From: Bacteroidales bacterium
GTDB taxonomy: Bacteria > Bacteroidota > Bacteroidia > Bacteroidales > UBA932
Length of the DNA: 44,300 nucleotides
Reading direction: 5' to 3'
Assembly: GCA_024699055.1 (NCBI GenBank)
Contig: JAILQG010000048.1
Span: 1 to 44,300, forward strand
The notes under the pieces were generated by a model. The model searched no databases. It had not been told where the DNA came from and was given only the letters and a program-made list of their open reading frames with translations. The translations under genes and the position numbers were made by a program. This document shows positions 7,987 to 16,718 of this stretch, in pieces (positions within the stretch are counted from its first letter, which is position 1; every line of letters starts with the position of its first letter).

Positions 7987-10071
7987 ATGGCGGTTCTTGA
8001 AAAAATCCGTGTTAAGTTCGGCCTTGCAATCTCGATCATCATTGCACTGGCCCTTTTGTCGTTTATTATAGACCCGAGCACATTGGAGTCCGCCCTGCAG
8101 GGCATGTCCAGCAAATATGACGTTGGCAAGATCGCAGGCCGGGCTATACGCTATACCGATTACGCCGAAGATGTGCAGCGTTTCACCGACATCAACGAGG
8201 TCATCAGCGGCAGCACCGCGCACAACGAGCAGGAGCTGAAGCAGATCCGCGACGCCGCTTGGCAGAGCCTGGTGGACAAATATATGTTCATCAAGAACGC
8301 CCAGGATGCAGGCATCACCGTCGGCAAGGCTGAAATGCTCGACCTCACCACCGGCAACAATCCTTCCCCGGTCATTCTCCAGTCTTTCTCCGGCGCCCAG
8401 GGCTTCGACCCCCAGGCTGTCGTGGATTTCGTCCAGAACACCGTCCCGCAGGACCAGACCGGACGCCTCCAGACCTACTGGAATTATCTGCAGACCTCCG
8501 CCAACAGCCAGCAGTATTATACCAAGTACGGCAACCTTTTCACCGCTTCCGCTTACCAGAACGCGCTTGAGAAGGCCGAATCCGTCGCCAGGAACAACAC
8601 CACCGCCAATGTCGACTATGTCGCCGTGAACTATCCGTTCATGCAGGACAGCACCATCGTGGTCTCCCCCGCCGAAATCAAGGCATACTACAAGGCCCAT
8701 CCCGATTTCTACGAGCAGAGGGCTAACAGGGACATCGAATACGTAGTGTTCGAGGTCACCCCGTCCGAAGACGACATCGCTTACGCAAACCAGAAGATCA
8801 CCGAGGTCTACGACCAGTTCGCCACCGCCGACAACATGAAGTCCTTCCTCCTGAAGAACTCCGATCGCCAGCTCAGCGACTACTGGTACAAGGCGGGCGA
8901 GCTCAACACCATCAACGCCGAAATCAACGACTTCGTATTTGGCGGCAATGGCACCGGCACTTCCCCCGTCATCAAGGACAACAACAATGTCTTCTATGCC
9001 GTGAGGGTACTCGATACCGCTCCCGTATCCGATTCCGTATACGTCAGGCACATCCTTCTCAGCTCCGACAAGAAGTCCGTTGCTGACAGCCTCGTGGGCG
9101 TTATCAAGAAGGGTGGCAACTTCGCGGCCCTCGCAGCCCAGTTCTCTTCCGACCAGGGTTCCCAGGCCGACGGCGAACTCGGCAATATCGGCTGGATGAC
9201 CCAGACCTACATGATTCCCGGCTTTGAGAGCGTCATCTCCGCAAAGGTCGGCGAACCCTATGTGATCGACACCCAGTACGGCACCCATGTCGTCATGGTC
9301 AGCAAGAAGACCGCCCCCGTGCTCAAGAAGAAGGTCGCCATCCTCGAGAAGTCGGCCATCTCCTCCAAGGAGACGTTCAACAACTACTACTCCCAGGCTA
9401 ACCGCTTCGCGACTCTCGCCGCCCACAGCTACGAGGGTTACAAGAAGGCCGTCGACTCCCTCGGCGTCTATTCGCACGTGATGAACATTAACGAGGGCAC
9501 TTCCTCATACGGCGCCATCGACCAGGCCAAGGAGGTTACCCGCTGGGCGTTCGACGCCAAGGTTGGCAAGGCTTCCGACATTATCACGGTCAACAACAAC
9601 TATTTCTTCGTCGCGACCGTGAAGAAGGCCTATGCAGAGGGTGTCGCTTCCCTCGAAGAGGTCACTCCTTCCATCCGCCAGAGGCTTTACGCCCGCAAGC
9701 TGGCCGAGGCCAAGAAGGCTGAAATCGCCGAAAAGATCGCTGGTAAGACCTCCCTTGAAGAGATTGCCTCCATTCTCGGCACCACCGTCACGAACGAGCC
9801 CGCGATGACGATCTCCAACACCGTCCGCGCCCTTGATCCCGCCCTTGTCGGCGCCGCATACGTGGCTCCCGAAGGCCAGATCTATGGTCCCGTCGCAGGC
9901 GATATCGCAACCTATGTCCTCAAGGTCAACTCCCGCGAGGCCGGTTCATTCTTCACCGAGGAAGATGCGGCCGCCCAGGCTCTCCAGAGGGCACAGTACA
10001 CCACCCAGATGATCATCCCGGTGATGACTCGCATCGCCGATGTCAAGGATCACAGGGACAGGTTCTATTAG
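7987..10071 (+). CDS. Membrane-anchored parvulin-type peptidyl-prolyl isomerase (PpiD/SurA-like)
   Basis: The protein has 694 residues. One N-terminal membrane helix (about 12-29, FGLAISIIIALALLSFII) leads into a large periplasmic chain, the PpiD layout. The parvulin domain spans about 345-440. It has VRHILLSSD at its start, then a segment reading FAALAAQFSSDQGSQADGEL, GWMTQTYMIPGFE, and VIDTQYGTHVVMV at its end. SurA-N-like helical segments flank it. It probably helps fold outer-membrane proteins leaving the Sec translocon. It lies 86 nt downstream of lptC. The near-match box TAACTTCG (7940-7947) could give it a separate promoter, without a good -33 element. The start ATG is the only one that retains the whole membrane anchor. 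Confidence 0.9.
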   Translation: MAVLEKIRVKFGLAISIIIALALLSFIIDPSTLESALQGMSSKYDVGKIAGRAIRYTDYAEDVQRFTDINEVISGSTAHNEQELKQIRDAAWQSLVDKYMFIKNAQDAGITVGKAEMLDLTTGNNPSPVILQSFSGAQGFDPQAVVDFVQNTVPQDQTGRLQTYWNYLQTSANSQQYYTKYGNLFTASAYQNALEKAESVARNNTTANVDYVAVNYPFMQDSTIVVSPAEIKAYYKAHPDFYEQRANRDIEYVVFEVTPSEDDIAYANQKITEVYDQFATADNMKSFLLKNSDRQLSDYWYKAGELNTINAEINDFVFGGNGTGTSPVIKDNNNVFYAVRVLDTAPVSDSVYVRHILLSSDKKSVADSLVGVIKKGGNFAALAAQFSSDQGSQADGELGNIGWMTQTYMIPGFESVISAKVGEPYVIDTQYGTHVVMVSKKTAPVLKKKVAILEKSAISSKETFNNYYSQANRFATLAAHSYEGYKKAVDSLGVYSHVMNINEGTSSYGAIDQAKEVTRWAFDAKVGKASDIITVNNNYFFVATVKKAYAEGVASLEEVTPSIRQRLYARKLAEAKKAEIAEKIAGKTSLEEIASILGTTVTNEPAMTISNTVRALDPALVGAAYVAPEGQIYGPVAGDIATYVLKVNSREAGSFFTEEDAAAQALQRAQYTTQMIIPVMTRIADVKDHRDRFY

Positions 10072-10095
10072 TAGACAGATTTCCGGCGCAGCCGG

Positions 10096-11196
10096 TTACA
10101 CATTGAACAGGAAATGGACTATGTCTCCGTCACGGACGACATAGTCCTTTCCTTCTGTAGCAAGCTTGCCGGCGGCGCGGCAGGCGGATTCGCTCTTGAG
10201 CGCGATGAAGTCTTCGTACTTGATGACCTCGGCGCGGATGAATCCCTTTTCGAAGTCGGTGTGGATGACTCCGGCGGCCCTTGGGGCTTTGTCGCCGACA
10301 TGGATGGTCCAGGCGCGGCATTCGTCGGAGCCGGCGGTGAAGAAGGTCTGCAGGCCAAGCAGATGGTATGCGCCCTGAATGAGCCTAACCACGCCGGATT
10401 CTTCGAGGCCGAGGTCTTCGAGGAACATCTGCCTTTCTTCAAAGTCTTCTATTTCCGCGATTTCCGCCTCGGTCTTGGCGGCAATCACAAGAATTTCGGC
10501 GTTTTCGTCTTTCACTGCCTCCCGCACCGCATCCACGTACTTGTTGCCCTTTGCGGCCGAAGCCTCGTCCACGTTGCAGACATAGAGCACCGGCTTGTTG
10601 GTGAGCAGGAACAGGTTTTTGGCAATTGACTCCTCTTCTTCGTTTATGAGCGCGACGCTGCGGCAGCTCTTGCCCTGCTCGAGGGCGGCCTTGTAGCGGC
10701 TCAGCAGTTCGAAGGTCCGCTTAGCTTCCTTATCGCCTGCCTTGCCGGCCTTTTCGGCCTTTCCGAGACGGGACTCGATAGCTTCGAGGTCTTTTATCTG
10801 GAGCTCCAGATCCACCACTTCCTTGTCGCGGACAGGGTCCACGCTTCCGTCCACATGCACCACGTTGCCATCGTCGAAACAGCGGAGCACGTGCAGGATG
10901 GCGTCGCATTCGCGGATGTTCGCAAGGAACTGGTTACCAAGCCCTTCTCCCCTGCTGGCGCCTCTTACGAGGCCGGCGATGTCCACGATGTCCACGGTGG
11001 CGGGGATGGTGCGCTGCGGCTTGCAGATGGCGCTGAGAGCGTCAAGCCTGCGGTCGGGGACGCTGGTGCTGCCCAGATTGGGCTCGATGGTGCAGAAGGG
11101 GAAATTGGCGGCCTGCGCCTTGCCGGAACTTATGCAATTGAAGAGGGTGGATTTTCCCACGTTGGGAAGCCCCACTATTCCACATTTTAGACTCAT
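10096..11196 (-). CDS. ychF: Redox-regulated ATPase/GTPase YchF (Obg family)
   Basis: The protein has 366 residues, close to the 363 of E. coli YchF. YchF is a ribosome-associated ATPase of the Obg group. G1 (GLPNVGKST), switch II (DIAGLVRGASRGEGLGNQFL) and the variant G4 motif NVDE are present; NVDE in place of NKxD marks the ATP-preferring YchF branch. The C-terminal TGS domain begins near FFTAGSDECRAWTI. An ATG at 11217 would add seven residues (MEYLCVV). I place the start at 11196 because MSLKCGIVG matches the family start and because a perfect -7 box lies between the two ATGs (11204-11211), so the longer form would not be on the transcript. It converges on the foldase gene with 24 nt between stops. 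Confidence 0.95.
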   Translation of the reverse strand: MSLKCGIVGLPNVGKSTLFNCISSGKAQAANFPFCTIEPNLGSTSVPDRRLDALSAICKPQRTIPATVDIVDIAGLVRGASRGEGLGNQFLANIRECDAILHVLRCFDDGNVVHVDGSVDPVRDKEVVDLELQIKDLEAIESRLGKAEKAGKAGDKEAKRTFELLSRYKAALEQGKSCRSVALINEEEESIAKNLFLLTNKPVLYVCNVDEASAAKGNKYVDAVREAVKDENAEILVIAAKTEAEIAEIEDFEERQMFLEDLGLEESGVVRLIQGAYHLLGLQTFFTAGSDECRAWTIHVGDKAPRAAGVIHTDFEKGFIRAEVIKYEDFIALKSESACRAAGKLATEGKDYVVRDGDIVHFLFNV

Positions 11197-11203
11197 AACA
11201 ACG

Positions 11204-11211
11204 CAAAGATA
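11204..11211 (-). promoter_or_regulatory. -7 promoter box for ychF, predicting a near-leaderless mRNA
   Basis: TATCTTTG on the minus strand matches TAnnTTTG and ends 7 nt before the ATG at 11196. Transcription would begin at or just before the start codon. No strong TTTG is found 19 bp upstream. Confidence 0.55.
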
Positions 11212-11237
11212 CTCCATTTTTATGTTTTTTAAAGGTC

Positions 11238-11263
11238 TTCAAAAACAATTATCCGTTTTTGAA
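11238..11263. repeat. Inverted repeat between divergent ychF and the EEP gene
   Basis: Perfect 9-bp arms TTCAAAAAC (11238-11246) and GTTTTTGAA (11255-11263) are separated by 8 nt. It lies between two divergent genes, so it cannot be a shared 3' terminator. An operator for a dimeric regulator is possible. Confidence 0.35.
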
Positions 11264-11296
11264 AGACATAAAAAAACATTCGGGCTTTATTAGGCC

Positions 11297-12724
11297 ATGC
11301 GAAGTCTGATATTACCGCTCGTCTTATTGCTCGCGTCCGGGGACGGGAGTTTCGCGCTCATGTTCTGGAATGTGGAGAACTTTTTTCCGCCTGGACAGGC
11401 GGAAGGGAAAAGCTGGGGCCGCGGCCGCTTCCGCACCAAGTGCAACGCAGTGGCCAAGACCATCCTGCTGGCGGGGGATGCCTATGGCCGCCTGCCCGAC
11501 ATCGTGGCCTTCGCGGAAGTGGGCGACCGCTCTGTTCTGAAGGCCCTCGTTTCCGCCACGCAGCTCTATAAACTGGACTATGCCATAGTGCATTACGACT
11601 CACCCGACCATCGCGGGATAGACTGCGCCCTGCTCTACCGCCGGAGCCGCTTCCGCCTCGAATCATCCAGGCCCTGTGCGCTGTACGACAGCACCGGCGC
11701 CGTCATGCCCACGAGGGACATCCTCCTTGCCGTATTCGACGAAGGGGAGGGACGTCTTGCCGTACTGGTCAACCATCATCCCTCCAAGGTGGGCGAAGGC
11801 TCGCAGGCGCGCCGGAAAACCGCAATGCTGCGGCTGCAGGGCCTGGTGGATTCGCTCAGGTCGGAAGGCGTCCGGTGCATCATGGCGGTGGGGGATTTCA
11901 ACGACGAGATCTCCGACGCCCCTGCAGTTTCCCGGGGAGACAACGCCCCCGGCACCATCAAATTCCAGGGAAAATGGGAAAAGATAGACGGCTGTCCCAT
12001 CCTGGAAGGGCTGCAGGCCACCGGGTATGTGTTCATGCCGCCGCATCTGACCGAAAGGGACGCGGCATACGGGGGAACAAAGCCCCGCCGCACCTTCAGC
12101 GGCCCCCGTTACCTTGCCGGAGTGAGCGACCATTATCCCCTGTATTTTGAGGTAAGCGAACTTTTTCGTACATTTGAAAGCTATAAACCAGATAACATTA
12201 AGCAGGAAATAAGCTATGAAAATGCATCGCAATCTCGTAATAGGAATAATAATCGCCATATCAGCGCTTTGCAGTTGCGAACCCAAGGAAGAGCTCAAAC
12301 TTCCGGAGGTGGGCCTCCCGACTGTCACCGAACAGGTGCAGGGCACCCTGAACTTCGTCTCGTCCATAGTAACCAACGGAAACGCCATCCAGGAGTACGG
12401 TTTCTACTATGGCACCACCACTCCCCCGACGACCCGCGTTCCCGGCGTGGCGCAAAGCACCTCGTTTTCGGCCAGCGTGACGGTCCCCGACATCGCTCCG
12501 GGCACGACCATCTTTGTGAAATCCTATGTCATAATCGACAGCGGCACCATCTCTTCCGATGTTGCCAGCTACACCACCAAGACCATCCCGGCCGAATCGG
12601 TAGTCATTTCCGACGACGAGCTGGCCATGAGCATAGGAAAGACATACACCCTTACCGCGACGGTGCTGCCGGAAAACACCACCGACGTCCTCTCGTGGGA
12701 GAACTCGAATCCCAAGGTAGTTGA
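11297..12724 (+). CDS. Secreted endonuclease/exonuclease/phosphatase-family protein with lost stop codon
   Basis: A signal peptide (about 1-20) precedes an EEP-fold domain. Catalytic-type residues visible are N25 (FWNVENFF), E74 (AFAEVGD), VNHHPSK, D200/N202 in VGDFND, and D278/H279 in the terminal SDHYP motif. Such enzymes hydrolyse phosphodiester bonds; the substrate (DNA, lipid or nucleotide) is unknown. The family normally ends within about ten residues of SDHYP, here about residue 286 (near 12155). This frame instead stays open to 12724, running through the promoter and 509 nt of the next gene out of frame, with an Arg/His-rich tail not resembling protein. Both other frames have stops right there (TGA 12148-12150, TAA 12153-12155), so a one-base shift in the T run at 12145-12148 is the likely cause. 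Confidence 0.75.
   Translation: MRSLILPLVLLLASGDGSFALMFWNVENFFPPGQAEGKSWGRGRFRTKCNAVAKTILLAGDAYGRLPDIVAFAEVGDRSVLKALVSATQLYKLDYAIVHYDSPDHRGIDCALLYRRSRFRLESSRPCALYDSTGAVMPTRDILLAVFDEGEGRLAVLVNHHPSKVGEGSQARRKTAMLRLQGLVDSLRSEGVRCIMAVGDFNDEISDAPAVSRGDNAPGTIKFQGKWEKIDGCPILEGLQATGYVFMPPHLTERDAAYGGTKPRRTFSGPRYLAGVSDHYPLYFEVSELFRTFESYKPDNIKQEISYENASQSRNRNNNRHISALQLRTQGRAQTSGGGPPDCHRTGAGHPELRLVHSNQRKRHPGVRFLLWHHHSPDDPRSRRGAKHLVFGQRDGPRHRSGHDHLCEILCHNRQRHHLFRCCQLHHQDHPGRIGSHFRRRAGHEHRKDIHPYRDGAAGKHHRRPLVGELESQGS
12146..12176 (+). promoter_or_regulatory. Bacteroidota promoter for the BIg2 lipoprotein
   Basis: TTTG (12146-12149), exactly 19 bp, then TACATTTG (12169-12176) is a full consensus match 39 nt before the ATG at 12216. 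It sits where the upstream endonuclease gene would be expected to stop, arguing that the read-through beyond it is not ancestral coding sequence. Confidence 0.7.
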
Positions 12725-14981
12725 ATTGTCCCAAAGCGGCGAAGTCAAAGCCCTCAATGAGGGCCAGGCGATAATCACCGCCAAAGCCGGCACCAAGACT
12801 GCCGTTTGCCTGGTAACCGTCGGTCCTCTGGCAGAATCCGTTACTCTCGACAGGACCACGCTTGACATGGCCAGGGGAGAGACGGTTCAGCTGACCGCCA
12901 CCGTCACCCCTGCCGGCGTCGCAGAGCCCGTAACCTGGATTTCTTCCAATGAAGAGGTCGTAGTCGTTTCCGACGGAAAAGTGACTGCCGTCAACATCGG
13001 AAAGGCCATTGTTACCGCCCAGATCGGCAACAAGAACGCGAGCTGCGAAGTCACCGTCACCGTCCCCACCGAGGGCATCACCATCAGCAAGACGGAACTC
13101 AACCTCAAAAAAGGCGAGTGGGAGCAGCTCACCGCCACCGTCACCCCCGAGGATGCCACGGACAAGCTGGAGTGGTCTTCCTCCAACGACGCCGTAGCCC
13201 CCGTCTCCTCCGAAGGCCGCGTGAGTGCAGTGGGCGGCGGCGAGGCTGTCATAACGGCTCGTGCCGGCTCAATGAGCGCCACCTGCAAGGTGAAGGTCAC
13301 TGTTCCTGTGACAAGCGTTTCGATAAAGCCTGAAAGCGCAACCCTTTACGTCGGCGGAGAGAGCCTGGGCCTGCAGGCAACCGTGCTTCCCGAAGACGCT
13401 GACAACAAGGAAGTCGTGTGGACGTCCGGCAATACGGCTGTGGCCACGGTCGATGCCCATGGAGTTGTGAGCCCCGTCGCCGAAGGCAGCGCGGTCATCA
13501 CCGCTACGGCAAAGGGTACCGATAAAAGCGCAAGCTGCACCGTAACGGTCACTTATAAGGAAGTAGAGTCGGTCGCAGTGAGTCCTTCGACGATGACTCT
13601 CTATATAGGCGAAAAGGGCACTCTCACCGCCCAGGTGCTGCCCGCTTACGCCAAGGACAAGACTGTCACCTGGTCCTCGGCCGATGAAACCGTCGCCACC
13701 GTTTCCCAGACCGGCGAAGTTACCGCCGTCGCGCTCGGCACCGTCGAGATAAGCGCCACGGCCGGGCAGAAAACAGGCAAGAGCACAGTGTCAGTAATAT
13801 CCAGGCTCGTCACCTCCGTCACCCTCGACAAGACGGAACTCACGATGAACCTGTTTGAACAGGAAAAGCTTACGGCGACGGTTACCCCGAGCAATGCCGA
13901 GGACGGCGAAGTGGTGTGGACGTCGACCGACCTTGAAGTGGCCACCGTCGACGAAAACGGCAACGTCACTTCGCAGAAACCCGGCACTGCTGTCATCACC
14001 GCCACGGCGGGGAAATACTCAGCCAATTGCAACGTCACGGTGAACAAGGTATACAACGTCGGTCCAGACAAGGTTGAGAAGTCGAAATGGACATCCCCCT
14101 GCGAAGAGGCCCTGCTCAACGTGCTTGCGCCCTCCGTATCCTACGGCGCGATCTATGCCCAGTACAATGCCGACCTCAACCTATACTTCGCGACCAACAA
14201 CGGGTTCGCCATCGAGCTCGACAAGCGGCTTACCGGCTACAAGTTCGTCATAAGCCCAGAAATGCTCAAAATAACCGAAGTCGGCGGGGTGAAGGTCAAG
14301 TTCGAGATAGAGAACGAATTCGTCCTCAATGCCACGGTGGACGGCAAAACCACCAAGGTGGCGGAACTCTTCGTGGACGAAACCAGCCACTATTACAGAA
14401 GGGACCATCTCACCTTCAACAAGTCGTCGGAAGTTGCACAGAAGCTCCTCTCGACCGGGCAGTTCCGCGTCTATCTGGCCCTTTCCACAATGTACGGCAT
14501 AGACAAGATAGATATCCTCTTCAACGGGAAAGACTACTTCAAGATGTTCCTGAATCCGCCCCTGCATGCGACGTCGGCCACGTATGCGCCGACATTCGTA
14601 CACGGCCCGAAGTACGGAGCGGCGGGAACCTATCTCAGCATGGACGACATGTTCAAGCTCGTAGACTGGAGGGGCGTAGCGTTCACCACCCAGGAGCTGC
14701 TGTGGGACTACTACGGCGAGTTCCGCGCGGTGCTCGACACCGATACGGCATACTGGACCCTCAACGGCGCCGAGGTCGATGCTCCCGCCAACGTTGAAAT
14801 TGTCGGCATGGATCCTGAAGAGGGTGAAAATGAATGGGGTGAATCCAACCTGGGATTCGTGACCTACCTAGGCACCGGGGCATATCCGGGCGCCTACGAA
14901 TACCACTGCCGCATCAGGGTTGATTACGGCTTCGGGTCCCTGTATACTCACTATATCAGGGTGAAAATAGTCAAGCCGTAA
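12216..14981 (+). CDS. Surface lipoprotein with six BIg2 (bacterial Ig-like) repeats
   Basis: The protein has 921 residues. The signal ends in a lipobox with Cys21 (SALCSC), followed by acidic and charged residues as in exported Bacteroidota lipoproteins. Residues about 32-118 form a fibronectin-III-like domain (NAIQEYGFYYGTTTPP). Six BIg2 repeats of about 80 residues follow, starting near 125, 204, 284, 364, 448 and 529. Each has the pattern LTATV.P....D, a W.SS segment, G.V.AV..G.A.ITA.AG and C.VTV. The C-terminal 300 residues are of unknown fold, with many aromatics. BIg2 domains act as stalks or adhesins; the C-terminal part may be the binding head (inference). It has its own consensus promoter and converges on a small lipoprotein gene with 1 nt between them. 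Confidence 0.85.
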   Translation: MKMHRNLVIGIIIAISALCSCEPKEELKLPEVGLPTVTEQVQGTLNFVSSIVTNGNAIQEYGFYYGTTTPPTTRVPGVAQSTSFSASVTVPDIAPGTTIFVKSYVIIDSGTISSDVASYTTKTIPAESVVISDDELAMSIGKTYTLTATVLPENTTDVLSWENSNPKVVELSQSGEVKALNEGQAIITAKAGTKTAVCLVTVGPLAESVTLDRTTLDMARGETVQLTATVTPAGVAEPVTWISSNEEVVVVSDGKVTAVNIGKAIVTAQIGNKNASCEVTVTVPTEGITISKTELNLKKGEWEQLTATVTPEDATDKLEWSSSNDAVAPVSSEGRVSAVGGGEAVITARAGSMSATCKVKVTVPVTSVSIKPESATLYVGGESLGLQATVLPEDADNKEVVWTSGNTAVATVDAHGVVSPVAEGSAVITATAKGTDKSASCTVTVTYKEVESVAVSPSTMTLYIGEKGTLTAQVLPAYAKDKTVTWSSADETVATVSQTGEVTAVALGTVEISATAGQKTGKSTVSVISRLVTSVTLDKTELTMNLFEQEKLTATVTPSNAEDGEVVWTSTDLEVATVDENGNVTSQKPGTAVITATAGKYSANCNVTVNKVYNVGPDKVEKSKWTSPCEEALLNVLAPSVSYGAIYAQYNADLNLYFATNNGFAIELDKRLTGYKFVISPEMLKITEVGGVKVKFEIENEFVLNATVDGKTTKVAELFVDETSHYYRRDHLTFNKSSEVAQKLLSTGQFRVYLALSTMYGIDKIDILFNGKDYFKMFLNPPLHATSATYAPTFVHGPKYGAAGTYLSMDDMFKLVDWRGVAFTTQELLWDYYGEFRAVLDTDTAYWTLNGAEVDAPANVEIVGMDPEEGENEWGESNLGFVTYLGTGAYPGAYEYHCRIRVDYGFGSLYTHYIRVKIVKP

Positions 14982-14982
14982 G

Positions 14983-15507
14983 CTATTTCGTAGTTTTTGT
15001 AATTACGACAGGGAGAGTCAGCACGTACTCGCCCTTGTAAGTGAGGTAACGCTCGACGTCCGTGGCCGCTGAAGGCTGCGTCTCGGAGGGCGTTACCTTG
15101 TTGTATACGTGAAGCGTGTCGGAGCTGTTGTCGGGCCACGAGAAGACTACGTCGTCGTCGTAATTAGTCATCCCGTTGAAGTTGCCGAAATACAGCACCT
15201 GGCTGGTAACGTTGGTGTATTTATCGTAAAACGTAGTAATTACGAAGTTGAAGGCTCCGGAAACGTAGTTTTCTTCATTCTCCACCTCGAAGGTTTTGTT
15301 CTTGAAAGTGCAGATTATGGTGCTGTCGCGCCAGTTCAAGTCTGCCGTGCTGTCGAGAAGGTCTTTGCCATCGGAATCGACGAGTTGGAGTATGATGCTG
15401 AAGTCCTGGGGGACGAAATACGAATCACCATTCAATAAAGAGTCGCAGCCTGCGGCCATTACGGCGGCGAAAACGACGGGGAGAATCAACCTGAGATGCT
15501 TTTTCAT
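14983..15507 (-). CDS. Small lipoprotein of unknown function
   Basis: The protein has 174 residues. MKKHLRLILPVVFAAVMAAGC is a clear lipoprotein signal with Cys21. The start at 15507 is preferred over an upstream in-frame ATG at 15594, which would add 29 Cys-rich residues overlapping the galK start and cross the putative promoter. The mature chain is short and beta-rich, with alternating strands such as GAFNFVITTFYDKYT and VLYFGNFNG, and ends TLPVVITKTTK. I do not recognise a family. It converges on the BIg2 lipoprotein with one base between stops and is divergent from galK. An outer-membrane-anchored or secreted accessory protein is the most that can be said. Confidence 0.75.
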   Translation of the reverse strand: MKKHLRLILPVVFAAVMAAGCDSLLNGDSYFVPQDFSIILQLVDSDGKDLLDSTADLNWRDSTIICTFKNKTFEVENEENYVSGAFNFVITTFYDKYTNVTSQVLYFGNFNGMTNYDDDVVFSWPDNSSDTLHVYNKVTPSETQPSAATDVERYLTYKGEYVLTLPVVITKTTK

Positions 15508-15515
15508 AACAGGGG

Positions 15516-15546
15516 CGAAGATACAAATTTTTCGTATATTAGCAGA
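15516..15546 (-). promoter_or_regulatory. Possible promoter of the small lipoprotein gene
   Basis: On the minus strand TCTG (15543-15546), 19 bp, then TATCTTCG (15516-15523) matches the consensus with one mismatch per element. The -7 box is 8 nt before the ATG at 15507, again implying a very short or absent leader. Confidence 0.4.
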
Positions 15547-15572
15547 ACTGAATAAAACTAACATCCAATAAC

Positions 15573-16718
15573 ATGAAGAACAGAATCCACACAAAATTCA
15601 CCGAGCTGTTCGGCGAGGGCGGCCGGTTTTTCGCATCTGCCGGGCGCATCAATCTCATAGGCGAGCATACCGACTACAACGGCGGATATGTCTTCCCGGG
15701 CGCCATCGACAAAGGTATTATGGCCGAAATCAAGCCCAACGGCAAGAACACCGTCTGCGTCTATTCTCTCGACTACGACGCCCAGGCCATATTCGGGCTT
15801 GAAGAGAACGACCTGCCCGACCAGCAGTGGGCCCGTTACGTGTTCGGCGTCTGCCGCGAAACCATTAAGCGCGGCGGCACCGTAAACGGGTTCGACGCCG
15901 TGTTTGCCGGAGACGTCCCCCTGGGCGCCGGCCTTTCCAGCTCCGCGGCCCTCGAAAGCTGCTTCGCCTTCGCCCTCAACACCCTGTTCGGCAACAAGAT
16001 AGATCCTTTCGAACTGGCCAAGATAGGGCAGAGCACCGAGCATAACTACTGCGGTGTCATGTGCGGCATCATGGACCAGTTCGCAAGTGTGTTCGGCAAG
16101 CAGGGCCAGCTCATCCGCCTCAACTGCAAAACGCTGGAATACAAATATTTCCCCTTCAATCCCAAGGGCTATAAACTGGTTCTGGTAGATTCCTGCGTAA
16201 AGCACGAGCTGGCCTCGTCCGCCTATAACAAGAGGCGCGCATCCTGCGAGAACGCGGCAAAGGCCATCCGCAGGAACCATCCCGAGGTGGAGTTCCTGAG
16301 CGATGCCAAGCGCGTTTGGCTTGAAGAAGTGAGGGATCGCATTCCCGAAGAAGACTTCCTCCGCGCCGAATATGTCATCGGCGAAGTGCAGAGGGTGCTC
16401 GACGTCTGCGACGCCCTCGAGCGTGGCGACTACGAAACCGTAGGCGAAATGATGTACCAGACCCACTTCGGCCTCAGCCGCCTGTATGAAGTGAGCTGCG
16501 AAGAGCTCGACTTCCTTAACAAGCTGGCCCGCAAGATGGATGTCACCGGCTCCCGCGTCATGGGCGGAGGTTTCGGCGGCTGCACCATCAACCTCGTGAA
16601 GGACGAGCTTTACGAGCCCTTCATCGAAGCGGCAAAAAAGCAGTTCAAGGCAAAATTCGGACACGAGCCCAAGGTCTACGACGTGGTCGTGTCCGACGGA
16701 GCGAGGGAAATCCGTTAG
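15573..16718 (+). CDS. galK: Galactokinase GalK
   Basis: The protein has 381 residues, the usual length. It phosphorylates alpha-D-galactose to galactose-1-phosphate at the entry of the Leloir pathway. The galactokinase signature GRINLIGEHTDYNGG lies at 24-38, the GHMP phosphate loop PLGAGLSSSAALE at about 116-128 and GGGFGGC near 331-337. No galT or galE is beside it; the mutarotase gene galM is about 10 kb away on the other strand. The 3' end overlaps the stop of the convergent CpXC gene by 4 nt, so the two transcripts must overlap. TATATTAG (15535-15542) is a one-mismatch -7 box upstream, without a convincing -33 element. Confidence 0.96.
   Translation: MKNRIHTKFTELFGEGGRFFASAGRINLIGEHTDYNGGYVFPGAIDKGIMAEIKPNGKNTVCVYSLDYDAQAIFGLEENDLPDQQWARYVFGVCRETIKRGGTVNGFDAVFAGDVPLGAGLSSSAALESCFAFALNTLFGNKIDPFELAKIGQSTEHNYCGVMCGIMDQFASVFGKQGQLIRLNCKTLEYKYFPFNPKGYKLVLVDSCVKHELASSAYNKRRASCENAAKAIRRNHPEVEFLSDAKRVWLEEVRDRIPEEDFLRAEYVIGEVQRVLDVCDALERGDYETVGEMMYQTHFGLSRLYEVSCEELDFLNKLARKMDVTGSRVMGGGFGGCTINLVKDELYEPFIEAAKKQFKAKFGHEPKVYDVVVSDGAREIR

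Noticed and set aside
7969..9477. 502-codon open frame on the minus strand
   Set aside because: It is antisense of the foldase gene; the parvulin domain on the plus strand is unambiguous.
10083..10095. Hairpin CCGGC-gca-GCCGG between the foldase and ychF
   Set aside because: The stem is only 5 bp and neither side has a U-rich tail, so it is not called a terminator.
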